DNA of 16,217 nt from an uncultured Oxalobacteraceae bacterium (GTDB lineage Bacteria > Pseudomonadota > Gammaproteobacteria > Burkholderiales > Burkholderiaceae). The stretch covers positions 1 through 16,217 of the forward strand of contig CAMLDH010000053.1 in assembly GCA_946478765.1 (NCBI GenBank), given 5' to 3'. Below, piece by piece: positions 1 to 5,007 of this stretch (its first letter is position 1; each line of letters begins with the position of its first letter). The notes under the pieces were generated by a model. It was not told the DNA's origin, did not search any database, and saw only the letters and a list, made by a program, of their open reading frames with translations. A program made the translations under genes and the position numbers.

Positions 1-30
1 ATCATCCAATTTTGCGAGGGAAGAGCCGCG

Positions 31-1269
31 ATGAGTGCAGCGCGATGGTTGTTGCTGTTATGCGTGAGCCGCATGGGATTCGCGCTGATCAATGTGTGCT
101 ATTCGGCGCTGATACCAAGCTTGCGATCGGACTGGCACATGTCGGCCAGCCAGGCGGGTTTGGTGCAATCGGCATGGCATGCCGGGTATATCGTGTCGCT
201 GGTGGCCGCCAGCATGGCGAGCGGCCGCTACGGCGCCAGGCGCACCTTCATCGCGATGGCTTATGCCGCCTGCGCCAGCGCCTTCGTGTTCGCGTTTTTT
301 GCCACCGGCTTCCGCTCCGCCTTCCTGCTGTATGGCTTCGCCGGCGTCTGCGCGGGCGGTTCGTACGTGCCGGGCCTGACGCTGATTGCGGAGCGCTTTG
401 CGCCGGCGTCGCGCGGACGGGCGATGGGCTATTACATTGCAGCCGCATCGCTGGGTTATGCGCTGAGCCTGGCGGGCACAAGCGTATTGGCGGCGCTGGG
501 CGGCCCTGCAGCGGGCTTTATGCTGGCTGCCTGCGGCGCGCTGCTGGGTCTGCTGCTTGCCGCCTACACGCTGCGTGCGACACCGAACATTGTCGCGGCC
601 GCCGCCGGCGGTTCTTCGCTTGCCTCGATGCGATGGTGTTGGAACAACAAGCCGGCGCGCTATGCGATTCTCGCGTATGCGTTGCACGCCTGGGAGCTGC
701 TCGGCATGTGGGCCTGGCTGCCGGCGTTTCTGAGTGCGGCGATGGCCGCGCACAGCGGACCATCGTCGGCGCTCGTCAGCGGCGCGACGCTGGCCGCGCT
801 CACGCACCTGATCAGCATGGCGGGCAGCATGGGCGGCGGCATACTGTCGGACCGATGGGGCCGCACCCGTGCAATTCTGCTGATGGCGGTTGCCAGTGCC
901 GTCTGCGCGCTGCTGTTTGGCTGGCTGGCGGCGCTACCGATGTGGGTATTGATGGCAGTGGCCGTACTATTCAACCTGGCGGCGATTGGCGATTCGGCGA
1001 TTTATTCCGCGGCCTTGACCGAAGTGGTGCCTGCGCGCCATCTGGCAGCGGCCTACTCGATTCGGTCCGTGCTCGGCTTCGGCATGGGGGCGCTCAGCCC
1101 GTGGCTGTTCGGCGTGGTGCTCGATGTGGCTGCGGTATCCAGCGGTTACGTAGCGGGACACGGATGGGGACTGGCTTGGAGTGCGCTCGGTGCGGTCGCG
1201 CTGATCGGCCCCTGCTTCACCTATCGCCTGCAACTGCTGCAAGCCACGCAGCGGAAGGACTACGCCTGA
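31..1269 (+). CDS. MFS transporter (substrate unknown)
   Basis: This is a 412-residue, very hydrophobic protein with about twelve membrane-spanning segments, consistent with a complete major facilitator superfamily permease of the inner membrane. A motif-A-like loop follows the second helix (ASGRYGARRTF, near residue 65), and the matching loop after helix 8 reads SDRWGRTRA (near residue 272), the usual signature of the two MFS halves. The ATG at 31 is preceded by a purine-rich ribosome site (GGGAAGAG) about six bases upstream. An overlapping longer frame from base 12 has no such composition and is rejected. The substrate cannot be told from sequence; the family includes exporters of drugs and organic acids. 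It reads toward the distal end of the integron array and is separated from it by about 195 bases without a convincing terminator. A weak hairpin lies near 1290-1312. Confidence 0.85.
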   Translation: MSAARWLLLLCVSRMGFALINVCYSALIPSLRSDWHMSASQAGLVQSAWHAGYIVSLVAASMASGRYGARRTFIAMAYAACASAFVFAFFATGFRSAFLLYGFAGVCAGGSYVPGLTLIAERFAPASRGRAMGYYIAAASLGYALSLAGTSVLAALGGPAAGFMLAACGALLGLLLAAYTLRATPNIVAAAAGGSSLASMRWCWNNKPARYAILAYALHAWELLGMWAWLPAFLSAAMAAHSGPSSALVSGATLAALTHLISMAGSMGGGILSDRWGRTRAILLMAVASAVCALLFGWLAALPMWVLMAVAVLFNLAAIGDSAIYSAALTEVVPARHLAAAYSIRSVLGFGMGALSPWLFGVVLDVAAVSSGYVAGHGWGLAWSALGAVALIGPCFTYRLQLLQATQRKDYA

Positions 1270-1464
1270 TTGCAACAAATAAAATCTGTCGGGCTTGGGT
1301 GAGCCAAGTCCTTGACTCGATTTGACCTGCACGACGCTGTAAAGTTGGTCGAGGTCAAAATGGGCAACAGGCCCTTCGGCTATTTTACAAATCAAGTTGA
1401 TCGCAAAGAAATCAACGTCTGCCTTCGACCCGTTGCGGAAGTTGCTACCGCTCCGAAAGCGGCC
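1270..1464. other. Distal integron remnant without a gene
   Basis: This 195-base stretch lies between the MFS stop codon and the last attC. On the minus strand it starts directly after the core site of that attC, so it occupies the position of an eighth cassette. No start codon with a plausible gene follows: the only long minus-strand frame begins at a TTG at 1395 and soon runs antisense through the MFS gene. I find no second attC before the MFS gene, so it is either a non-coding or decayed cassette or the original chromosomal flank. A short inverted repeat (CCGCT / AGCGG, 1449-1463) abuts the attC, and a weak hairpin lies near 1290-1312. Confidence 0.5.
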
Positions 1465-1533
1465 ATTTAACGTTTGACATGAGAGGTGCGGCCCGGCTTG
1501 CCAGGTCGCGTCCTTTCGATGGAAGGGTTGGGC
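1465..1533 (-). repeat. attC site of the VOC cassette (69 bp)
   Basis: The core sites ATTTAAC (1465-1471) and GTTGGGC (1527-1533) match RYYYAAC and GTTRRRY and bound 69 bp with an imperfect internal dyad around GGCCCGGCTTGCC. It lies 75 bases downstream of the VOC stop codon, in the place expected for that cassette's recombination site. It shares the GTTTGA/GTTCGA segment next to the core, and its length, with the attC at 3678-3746. Confidence 0.85.
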
Positions 1534-1608
1534 GTCATCGTGCGAATGCTCGTGAGGCGGCCCTTAATCGTTGACGACCGCTTCGGTCAGCGTGCTCAGC
1601 GATCCTCC

Positions 1609-1995
1609 TTAGCGATGAATGGCGCAGAGTTTGTGGCCGTCTGGGTCGCGGACGTAGGCCAAGTACAGTGACCCTAAAGCGCTTTGCCGCAGTCCAGGCG
1701 GTTCTTCAATCGAGGTGCCGCCATGCGCCACGGCTACGTCGTGGAACTTGTGTACCAGTTCAGGAGAGTTGCACTTAAACCCGATGGTGGCGCCGTTGGC
1801 AACAGTTGCCGCTTCGTCGTTGATGGGCTCGCTGACGCAGAAGACACCGCCTTCGTGCCGGTAGAAGAGTCTGATGTGGCCGGTGGGCACCTTGTTACGC
1901 AGTGGTTCGCCTGCGCCCAGCGTACCAAGCACTGCGTCATAGAAGCGTTTTGATCGCTCGATGTCGTTTGAACCAACCATGATGTGATTGAACAT
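1609..1995 (-). CDS. VOC (glyoxalase/bleomycin-resistance fold) family protein, integron cassette
   Basis: This 128-residue protein has the length and pattern of a single-chain vicinal-oxygen-chelate protein: a start MFNHIMVGSNDIERSKRFYDAVL with the early histidine (His4) and helix, and a final strand YVRDPDGHKLCAIHR (residues 114-128) typical of the second beta-alpha-beta-beta-beta unit. The glutamate often used as a metal ligand after DPDGxxL is replaced by cysteine or alanine, so glyoxalase I activity cannot be assumed. Related small VOC proteins act in thiol-transfer, detoxification and antibiotic binding. The ATG at 1995 has a good ribosome site (AGAAGGA). Unlike the other cassette genes it sits 91 bases from its cassette boundary, behind an untranslated leader that contains the direct repeat TTGATC. 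It is the only cassette gene here with a recognisable family. Confidence 0.85.
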   Translation of the reverse strand: MFNHIMVGSNDIERSKRFYDAVLGTLGAGEPLRNKVPTGHIRLFYRHEGGVFCVSEPINDEAATVANGATIGFKCNSPELVHKFHDVAVAHGGTSIEEPPGLRQSALGSLYLAYVRDPDGHKLCAIHR

Positions 1996-2086
1996 TGCTT
2001 TCCTTCTCTGTGGTGTGACTCCAAGATCAACTGCTGGTGATCAATGCTACTTGTAGAAGAACTGTGCGTTGACGCCTTCAAATGAC

Positions 2087-2143
2087 GCCCAACGTTCGAG
2101 ATAACCAGCGGCGTAGCCGTCAGTGTTGATTGACAAGTTAAAC
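2087..2143 (-). repeat. attC site of the small hydrophobic-protein cassette (57 bp)
   Basis: GCCCAAC (2087-2093) and GTTAAAC (2137-2143) fit the attC core consensus at both ends of exactly 57 bp. The inner part resembles the attC at 4348-4404 (GATAACCAGC shared at the same offset), with a central stem such as GGC GTA GCC. It separates the hydrophobic-protein cassette from the VOC cassette. Confidence 0.9.
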
Positions 2144-2165
2144 CGAATTGCTGCGTCCATACGAT

Positions 2166-2390
2166 CTAAGCAAAAAATAACGGCAAAACATAGTTGAATA
2201 ATATTACGACGCAGGCGACTGGCACACTGATAACGACCATGATAAATACAAGGGCAGAAACCAAGATTTTGAGAATAAAGTAAGCCAGCCCATCTTTCTT
2301 GAGGCTTGTACGTTCAGCGATATAACCTACGACCTGCTGCACTGCTACGGTCGCAAGGTCGCTTATGGGGTCAATGATCGTGTGAAGCAT
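2166..2390 (-). CDS. Small hydrophobic membrane protein, integron cassette, unknown function
   Basis: This 74-residue protein is not recognised. The first 35 residues form an amphipathic segment (ISDLATVAVQQVVGYIAERT) followed by a basic LKKDG turn. The rest is a long hydrophobic stretch (about residues 38-73) that could make one long or two short membrane helices, ending in LPLFFA. The ATG at 2390 lies 13 bases after the cassette boundary, with no clear ribosome site, so translation may rely on the cassette promoter transcript or on coupling. Small hydrophobic proteins of this type can be membrane stress proteins or toxins, but nothing in the sequence decides this. The coding assignment rests on its position exactly between two attC sites and on the reading direction shared with the other cassettes. 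Confidence 0.65.
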   Translation of the reverse strand: MLHTIIDPISDLATVAVQQVVGYIAERTSLKKDGLAYFILKILVSALVFIMVVISVPVACVVILFNYVLPLFFA

Positions 2391-2403
2391 ATAGAGGTCT
2401 GAT

Positions 2404-2460
2404 GTTTAACGGTTTATTGATCAGCGCCGGCAGGCGTATGTGTCGAATTAAGTGTTAACC
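2404..2460 (-). repeat. attC site of the basic-protein cassette (57 bp)
   Basis: GTTTAAC (2404-2410) fits the core exactly. The outer end GTTAACC (2454-2460) deviates at one position from GTTRRRY. The spacing is again 57 bp. Unusually, the preceding cassette gene is translated almost to the end of this site. Confidence 0.75.
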
Positions 2461-2740
2461 GTTTGCGCCAGTACGCATAGCCTCTTTTAAGCCAGTAATC
2501 CCGTACATGTTTTGGCACTACAGTCATCACAGTTTTTCTTTCAAATGTGTCCTGGCCAAAGCGAGCAACATAGATGGAAATAAGTCGGGCACGTGCGCGC
2601 TGTAGCGCGCGCTTTTTTCTCGACGGCGCTCTTAACTCCCTAACCAGGTTTCCCCGAATAACACCTTGCAGTGAGGACTGAGGCATGTGCCAAAGTCGAA
2701 ACCTATATCGCCTTCTTCTCTTTTCGCCGTACATCTTCAT
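2414..2740 (-). CDS. Very basic 108-residue protein, integron cassette, unknown function
   Basis: The protein has 28 Arg/Lys and about 6 Asp/Glu in 108 residues, with an arginine cluster near the start (EKRRRRYRFR, residues 6-15) and another at residues 41-53 (RKKRALQRARARL). I recognise no family. Such charge suggests contact with nucleic acid, ribosome or membrane phospholipid, but that is inference. The ATG at 2740 is four bases after the cassette boundary (core GTTAAAC). The reading frame does not stop before the attC: about the last 14 residues (from LTLNSTH to the end) are encoded by the recombination site itself, so this tail would change if a different cassette end were joined. The low-complexity Arg-Ala part corresponds to GC-alternating DNA, which tempers confidence that the frame is a gene. 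Confidence 0.6.
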   Translation of the reverse strand: MKMYGEKRRRRYRFRLWHMPQSSLQGVIRGNLVRELRAPSRKKRALQRARARLISIYVARFGQDTFERKTVMTVVPKHVRDYWLKRGYAYWRKRLTLNSTHTPAGADQ

Positions 2741-2744
2741 TGAC

Positions 2745-2801
2745 GTTTAACGCTGAGCTGATCGGCACGCTTGCGTGACAGCGTCCAGCGACAAGTTAAA
2801 T
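2745..2801 (-). repeat. attC site of the 90-residue-protein cassette (57 bp)
   Basis: GTTTAAC (2745-2751) and GTTAAAT (2795-2801) both match the core consensus over 57 bp. The inner part holds an inverted repeat (GGCACGCTTGCGTGACAGC region). The stop codon of the upstream cassette gene (2796-2798) lies inside its outer core site. Confidence 0.9.
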
Positions 2802-3068
2802 TTGTGTTTGAACCGCATAAACAACGAACTCCTCTCCACCTAAATCTATAGATTTTCGCCAAACGTGCTTCCGGTTTGGTACTTCCAAAAACTCGCCTCT
2901 ATACGCCTTCTGTGAAAGCTCGCTCTTCAATGCCGAAGTCAATCCAGGAAGTGCATTCGGCGGCAAGCTACCTGACCAAGCGGAAACAAATCCTTTGAAA
3001 TTGCTATAGCTGCCCTGTGCGGCATACGTTGAGCCTTTGAATGCGACGATGTATGTGTAGAGCGGCAT
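2796..3068 (-). CDS. 90-residue protein, integron cassette, unknown function
   Basis: The protein begins MPLYTYIVAFKGSTYAAQGS and is a compact soluble alpha/beta type with a C-terminal strand pair (LGGEEFVVYAVQT). I know no family for it. I chose the ATG at 3068, five bases after the cassette boundary. The open frame continues upstream to a GTG at 3098, but that extension would lie inside the neighbouring attC. The TAA stop is part of the outer core site of its own attC, a layout seen in many compact cassettes. Small single-domain proteins of this kind are common in cassette arrays; a role as an enzyme-fold or binding protein is possible but unproved. Reading direction and boundaries support it as a real cassette gene. 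Confidence 0.75.
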   Translation of the reverse strand: MPLYTYIVAFKGSTYAAQGSYSNFKGFVSAWSGSLPPNALPGLTSALKSELSQKAYRGEFLEVPNRKHVWRKSIDLGGEEFVVYAVQTQI

Positions 3069-3073
3069 AGCGA

Positions 3074-3130
3074 ATTTAACGACTAAGTTGACCGGCACTC
3101 CCAGCGTCCGGGTTGAACGACGAGTTCAAC
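3074..3130 (-). repeat. attC site of the two-helix membrane-protein cassette (57 bp)
   Basis: ATTTAAC (3074-3080) matches the core; GTTCAAC (3124-3130) is one base off GTTRRRY. Read on the minus strand, the segment CGTTCAACCCGGACGC resembles the inner left part of the familiar aadA-type attC sites. An extra inverted pair GTTGAAC / GTTCAAC (3112-3118 and 3124-3130) makes the outer end ambiguous. I chose the end giving 57 bp, as in four other sites here. Confidence 0.78.
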
Positions 3131-3139
3131 ATATATGCC

Positions 3140-3667
3140 CTAGCATACTTGACTTCCTTGCATTCGGCAGCCAAGAAATCCTTGATCTACCAGTCCACAG
3201 TTAGAAGCAATTTTATTGCGCAATATCGTAGCTTCCGCAGTCTCTACTGCCTTCGAAATGGAAAGGAATGAATTGGAATGAGATGAAGGACTTAATCGAG
3301 AAAGACAGAAAGCATCGTCCCCAGAGTGGGTTACCAACTCGACCACGTTCACTGGGAATCGGCCGATGGTCAGATAGCTTCGAACGTATAGGAACATATC
3401 TAGGGGATATGACTTAACACGACACCTCCCAAATATAGTCCGGTACCGCCGCACAACCAATCTGTTGCTTGGGTCAATTTCAGTAGCTATAGGCGTTGCC
3501 CACCAGCCCCACCCATATATCGCCATTGCGGGGAGAAGGACAATACCGAAGTAGGCAAAAGCTGAATTTCCATTGGCAAACCAAGCGATAGAAAGAAAAG
3601 GCAAAACTACTGCTAGCACCATCAACAAGCCCTTGTGGATATTCCAAGGAATCTCAATCTTTTCCAT
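3140..3667 (-). CDS. Two-helix membrane protein with a soluble C-terminal domain, integron cassette
   Basis: This 175-residue protein starts MEKIEIPWNIHKG and has two hydrophobic segments at about residues 13-32 and 37-58 forming a hairpin. A soluble domain of about 110 residues follows (IDPSNRLVVRRYRTIFGRCRV and onward). The arrangement, two helices then a strand-rich domain with a short basic strand and a final helix (SISKAVETAEATILRNK), resembles bacterial PH-like membrane proteins in outline. That is inference from pattern, not a family match. The ATG at 3667 is ten bases from the cassette boundary. The TAG stop lies ten bases before the outer end of its attC. The last 20 residues are cysteine-containing and look less ordered. 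Its role is unknown. Confidence 0.75.
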   Translation of the reverse strand: MEKIEIPWNIHKGLLMVLAVVLPFLSIAWFANGNSAFAYFGIVLLPAMAIYGWGWWATPIATEIDPSNRLVVRRYRTIFGRCRVKSYPLDMFLYVRSYLTIGRFPVNVVELVTHSGDDAFCLSRLSPSSHSNSFLSISKAVETAEATILRNKIASNCGLVDQGFLGCRMQGSQVC

Positions 3668-3677
3668 AGCATCCGAT

Positions 3678-3746
3678 GTTTAACGTTCGAGGTAAGGGGC
3701 GGCTTGCGCCTTGGCGCAAGACGTCCCCTTGACTGAGGGGTTAGGC
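3678..3746 (-). repeat. attC site of the anchored helical-protein cassette (69 bp)
   Basis: GTTTAAC (3678-3684) and GTTAGGC (3740-3746) are perfect core sites. The interior forms a nearly complete stem, with the arms AAGGGGCGGCTTGCGCC and GGCGCAAGACGTCCCCTT around a two-base turn. This is the strongest folded attC in the array. The stop codon of the adjoining cassette gene overlaps its outer core. Confidence 0.95.
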
Positions 3747-4322
3747 GTCACCTGATTGCTGCCAACTGCAGACAGTGCTAGCCAGAGCCTTTAAGTTGGC
3801 AAGATGCACCCCCCAACGTGAGTACTGCTCTTTGAGCGCATCGTTGGCGGCCATAGCCACCTCGTTCGGCTTTCCCGATGGTTCAATGTTACCGAGCACA
3901 AGTTGTGTCTTGTAGTCGAAGATGGCATGACAGAGCGATTGAAACTCTAGTGCAGTAAACGATACGATAGACCGATCGTCCTCGACATGTACGCCGAATT
4001 GATCGAGTACGGCAAATCCAAACTGAACCTTTGATATGTAGGTTTCGCCGCGTTCGTGAATGTCTTCGAGAGGAGTCTTAACAAGCCATGGGACGCTTTG
4101 GCAGCAGGCTGTATACGCGGCTAGTTCGGCGGCGTTCGAAAGAACTAGGTCTTGCACGGCTGCAATGCGCTGACGCCTGAATGCCAGGCTATCCTTTTGA
4201 AATGCGGCTTGTAGTGACTCCCTTGAAATCCTCCGAGCCGTGATGCTAGACATCACTGCCCCAGTGACAGCAGCAACGGCAGCTATCACGGCAGCAACTA
4301 GAGTAAGGAACTGAGAGTTCAT
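3741..4322 (-). CDS. N-terminally anchored helical protein, integron cassette, unknown function
   Basis: This 193-residue protein has one membrane segment at about residues 7-27 (LVAAVIAAVAAVTGAVMSS). A long charged helix follows (ARRISRESLQAAFQKDSLAFRRQRIAAVQDLV), then a mostly helical cytoplasmic part. Membrane anchor plus helix bundle is a common shape among cassette proteins of unknown role. I recognise no catalytic motif. The ATG at 4322 is 25 bases from the cassette boundary with a modest ribosome site (GAGG, about 11 bases upstream). A two-codon minicistron (ATG CAC TGA) lies between boundary and start on the same strand. The TAA stop falls within the attC core GCCTAAC. Alternative starts are unlikely, because they would remove the membrane anchor. 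Confidence 0.78.
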   Translation of the reverse strand: MNSQFLTLVAAVIAAVAAVTGAVMSSITARRISRESLQAAFQKDSLAFRRQRIAAVQDLVLSNAAELAAYTACCQSVPWLVKTPLEDIHERGETYISKVQFGFAVLDQFGVHVEDDRSIVSFTALEFQSLCHAIFDYKTQLVLGNIEPSGKPNEVAMAANDALKEQYSRWGVHLANLKALASTVCSWQQSGDA

Positions 4323-4347
4323 CAGAAGGGCCTCTTCAGTGCATGAC

Positions 4348-4404
4348 GCTTAACGTTTGGGATAACCAGCTGCGAAGCTGCCTGTGTTCATCTGCATGTT
4401 AGGC
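4348..4404 (-). repeat. attC site of the first (attI-proximal) cassette (57 bp)
   Basis: GCTTAAC (4348-4354) and GTTAGGC (4398-4404) match the core consensus over 57 bp. A hairpin CAGCT TCGC AGCTG occupies the centre. The similarity to the attC at 2087-2143 (GATAACCAGC) suggests a common source for those two sites. Confidence 0.92.
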
Positions 4405-4410
4405 ACTCGC

Positions 4411-4866
4411 TTATTTTCCAACGGGACAATATTGGGCACGGAATAACCCCTTCTTCATGGTTCCGTCATCGAACGTTAAATCGTAATCGCCTCGAAATTC
4501 ATGCTCACGTTCAAAATACTGCACACGCACCGTTCCTGATTTGCACATAGTTATTGTTTGATCCCATGCAGCATGCATGCATATAACTAGTTCCTGCGGA
4601 ATCGCATATAGAAATTCGCCGTCTTTTAGCCGAATGCCAGGAGTAAACGTAATCACTGACTTTGCATTTCGCCGGGTTTCTGGGCATTGACTACTCTCGC
4701 CATATAACCAGACAAAAAGAATAGCGTTCTCATTGCTCCACATCCCGTTGACCGCTTGTGTGGCGGAAATACTTGGAGGGCCAAGTGTAATATCGGCAGA
4801 TATACTGGGCTGTAACACGAAACTCAGTAAAAGTACTCCACATCGAAATAAAAGCTTGGTACACAT
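4411..4866 (-). CDS. Secreted protein, first integron cassette, unknown function
   Basis: This 151-residue protein begins with a clear signal peptide (MCTKLLFRCGVLLLSFVLQP, cleavage likely after SISA near residue 24). The mature part has about 127 residues and several cysteines (for example SSQCPETRR, VICMHAAW, TMCKSG and RAQYCPVGK) that could form disulfides in the periplasm. I do not recognise a family. It is the cassette nearest attI, so it should have the highest expression from the cassette promoter. Its ATG at 4866 is only three bases past the recombination core (GTTAGGC ATT ATG), the tightest boundary in the array. There is no ribosome site between core and ATG, so any such site must come from attI, where purine-rich TTTGAAATC lies upstream. 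Confidence 0.8.
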   Translation of the reverse strand: MCTKLLFRCGVLLLSFVLQPSISADITLGPPSISATQAVNGMWSNENAILFVWLYGESSQCPETRRNAKSVITFTPGIRLKDGEFLYAIPQELVICMHAAWDQTITMCKSGTVRVQYFEREHEFRGDYDLTFDDGTMKKGLFRAQYCPVGK

Positions 4867-4869
4867 AAT

Positions 4870-4950
4870 GCCTAACTAGATTTCAAAGGCTTGGTCTGAT
4901 TGATAAACCAGGGTAGTGCCCGATAAATCATTTCGCTTGATCCTTCGCAA
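4870..4950 (-). other. attI region with core site GTTAGGC
   Basis: The minus-strand GTTAGGC (plus-strand GCCTAAC, 4870-4876) is the junction at which the first cassette joins. No attC-like partner core lies to its right, which marks it as the integron's own attI. The stretch up to about 4950 is where a primary attachment site with integrase-binding repeats would lie, but I cannot assign the individual repeats. The right-hand limit is approximate. Confidence 0.75.
4922..4950 (-). promoter_or_regulatory. Candidate cassette promoter (Pc)
   Basis: On the minus strand TTGCGA (4950-4945) and TTTATC (4927-4922) are separated by 17 bases, pointing into the cassette array from inside attI, where Pc is found in some integrons. 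The -10 element is weak (three of six consensus bases). A second possibility is TATAAA within the LexA box, which has no good -35 element. Confidence 0.35.
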
Positions 4951-4978
4951 GTCGCATGCGGCGTAGCATACCGCACAA

Positions 4979-4998
4979 TACTGTAACTTTATACAGTA
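4979..4998 (+). promoter_or_regulatory. LexA (SOS) box in front of intI
   Basis: The 20-base dyad has the form TACTGT-N8-ACAGTA, that is CTG-N10-CAG, with both half sites identical to the proteobacterial LexA consensus. It ends ten bases before the intI start codon, so bound LexA would cover the promoter or start region. SOS control of integrase genes through LexA is established for class 1 and Vibrio integrons. Confidence 0.92.
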
Positions 4999-5007
4999 TT
5001 AATTAAC

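Noticed and set aside
12..1325. Long alternative frame on the plus strand over the MFS gene
   Set aside because: The translation is Arg/Gly/Cys-rich with no domain, while the frame from 31 gives a proper 12-helix permease with a ribosome site.
967..1395. Minus-strand frame in the terminal segment, candidate eighth cassette gene
   Set aside because: It starts at TTG without a ribosome site and runs mostly antisense to the MFS gene; no attC closes it.
1734..2081. Minus-strand frame over the VOC leader
   Set aside because: It starts at TTG, is Ser/Thr low-complexity, and overlaps the VOC gene in another frame.
3068..3098. Upstream GTG start for the 90-residue cassette protein
   Set aside because: The extension lies inside the attC of the neighbouring cassette; the ATG at 3068 is five bases past the boundary as in other cassettes.
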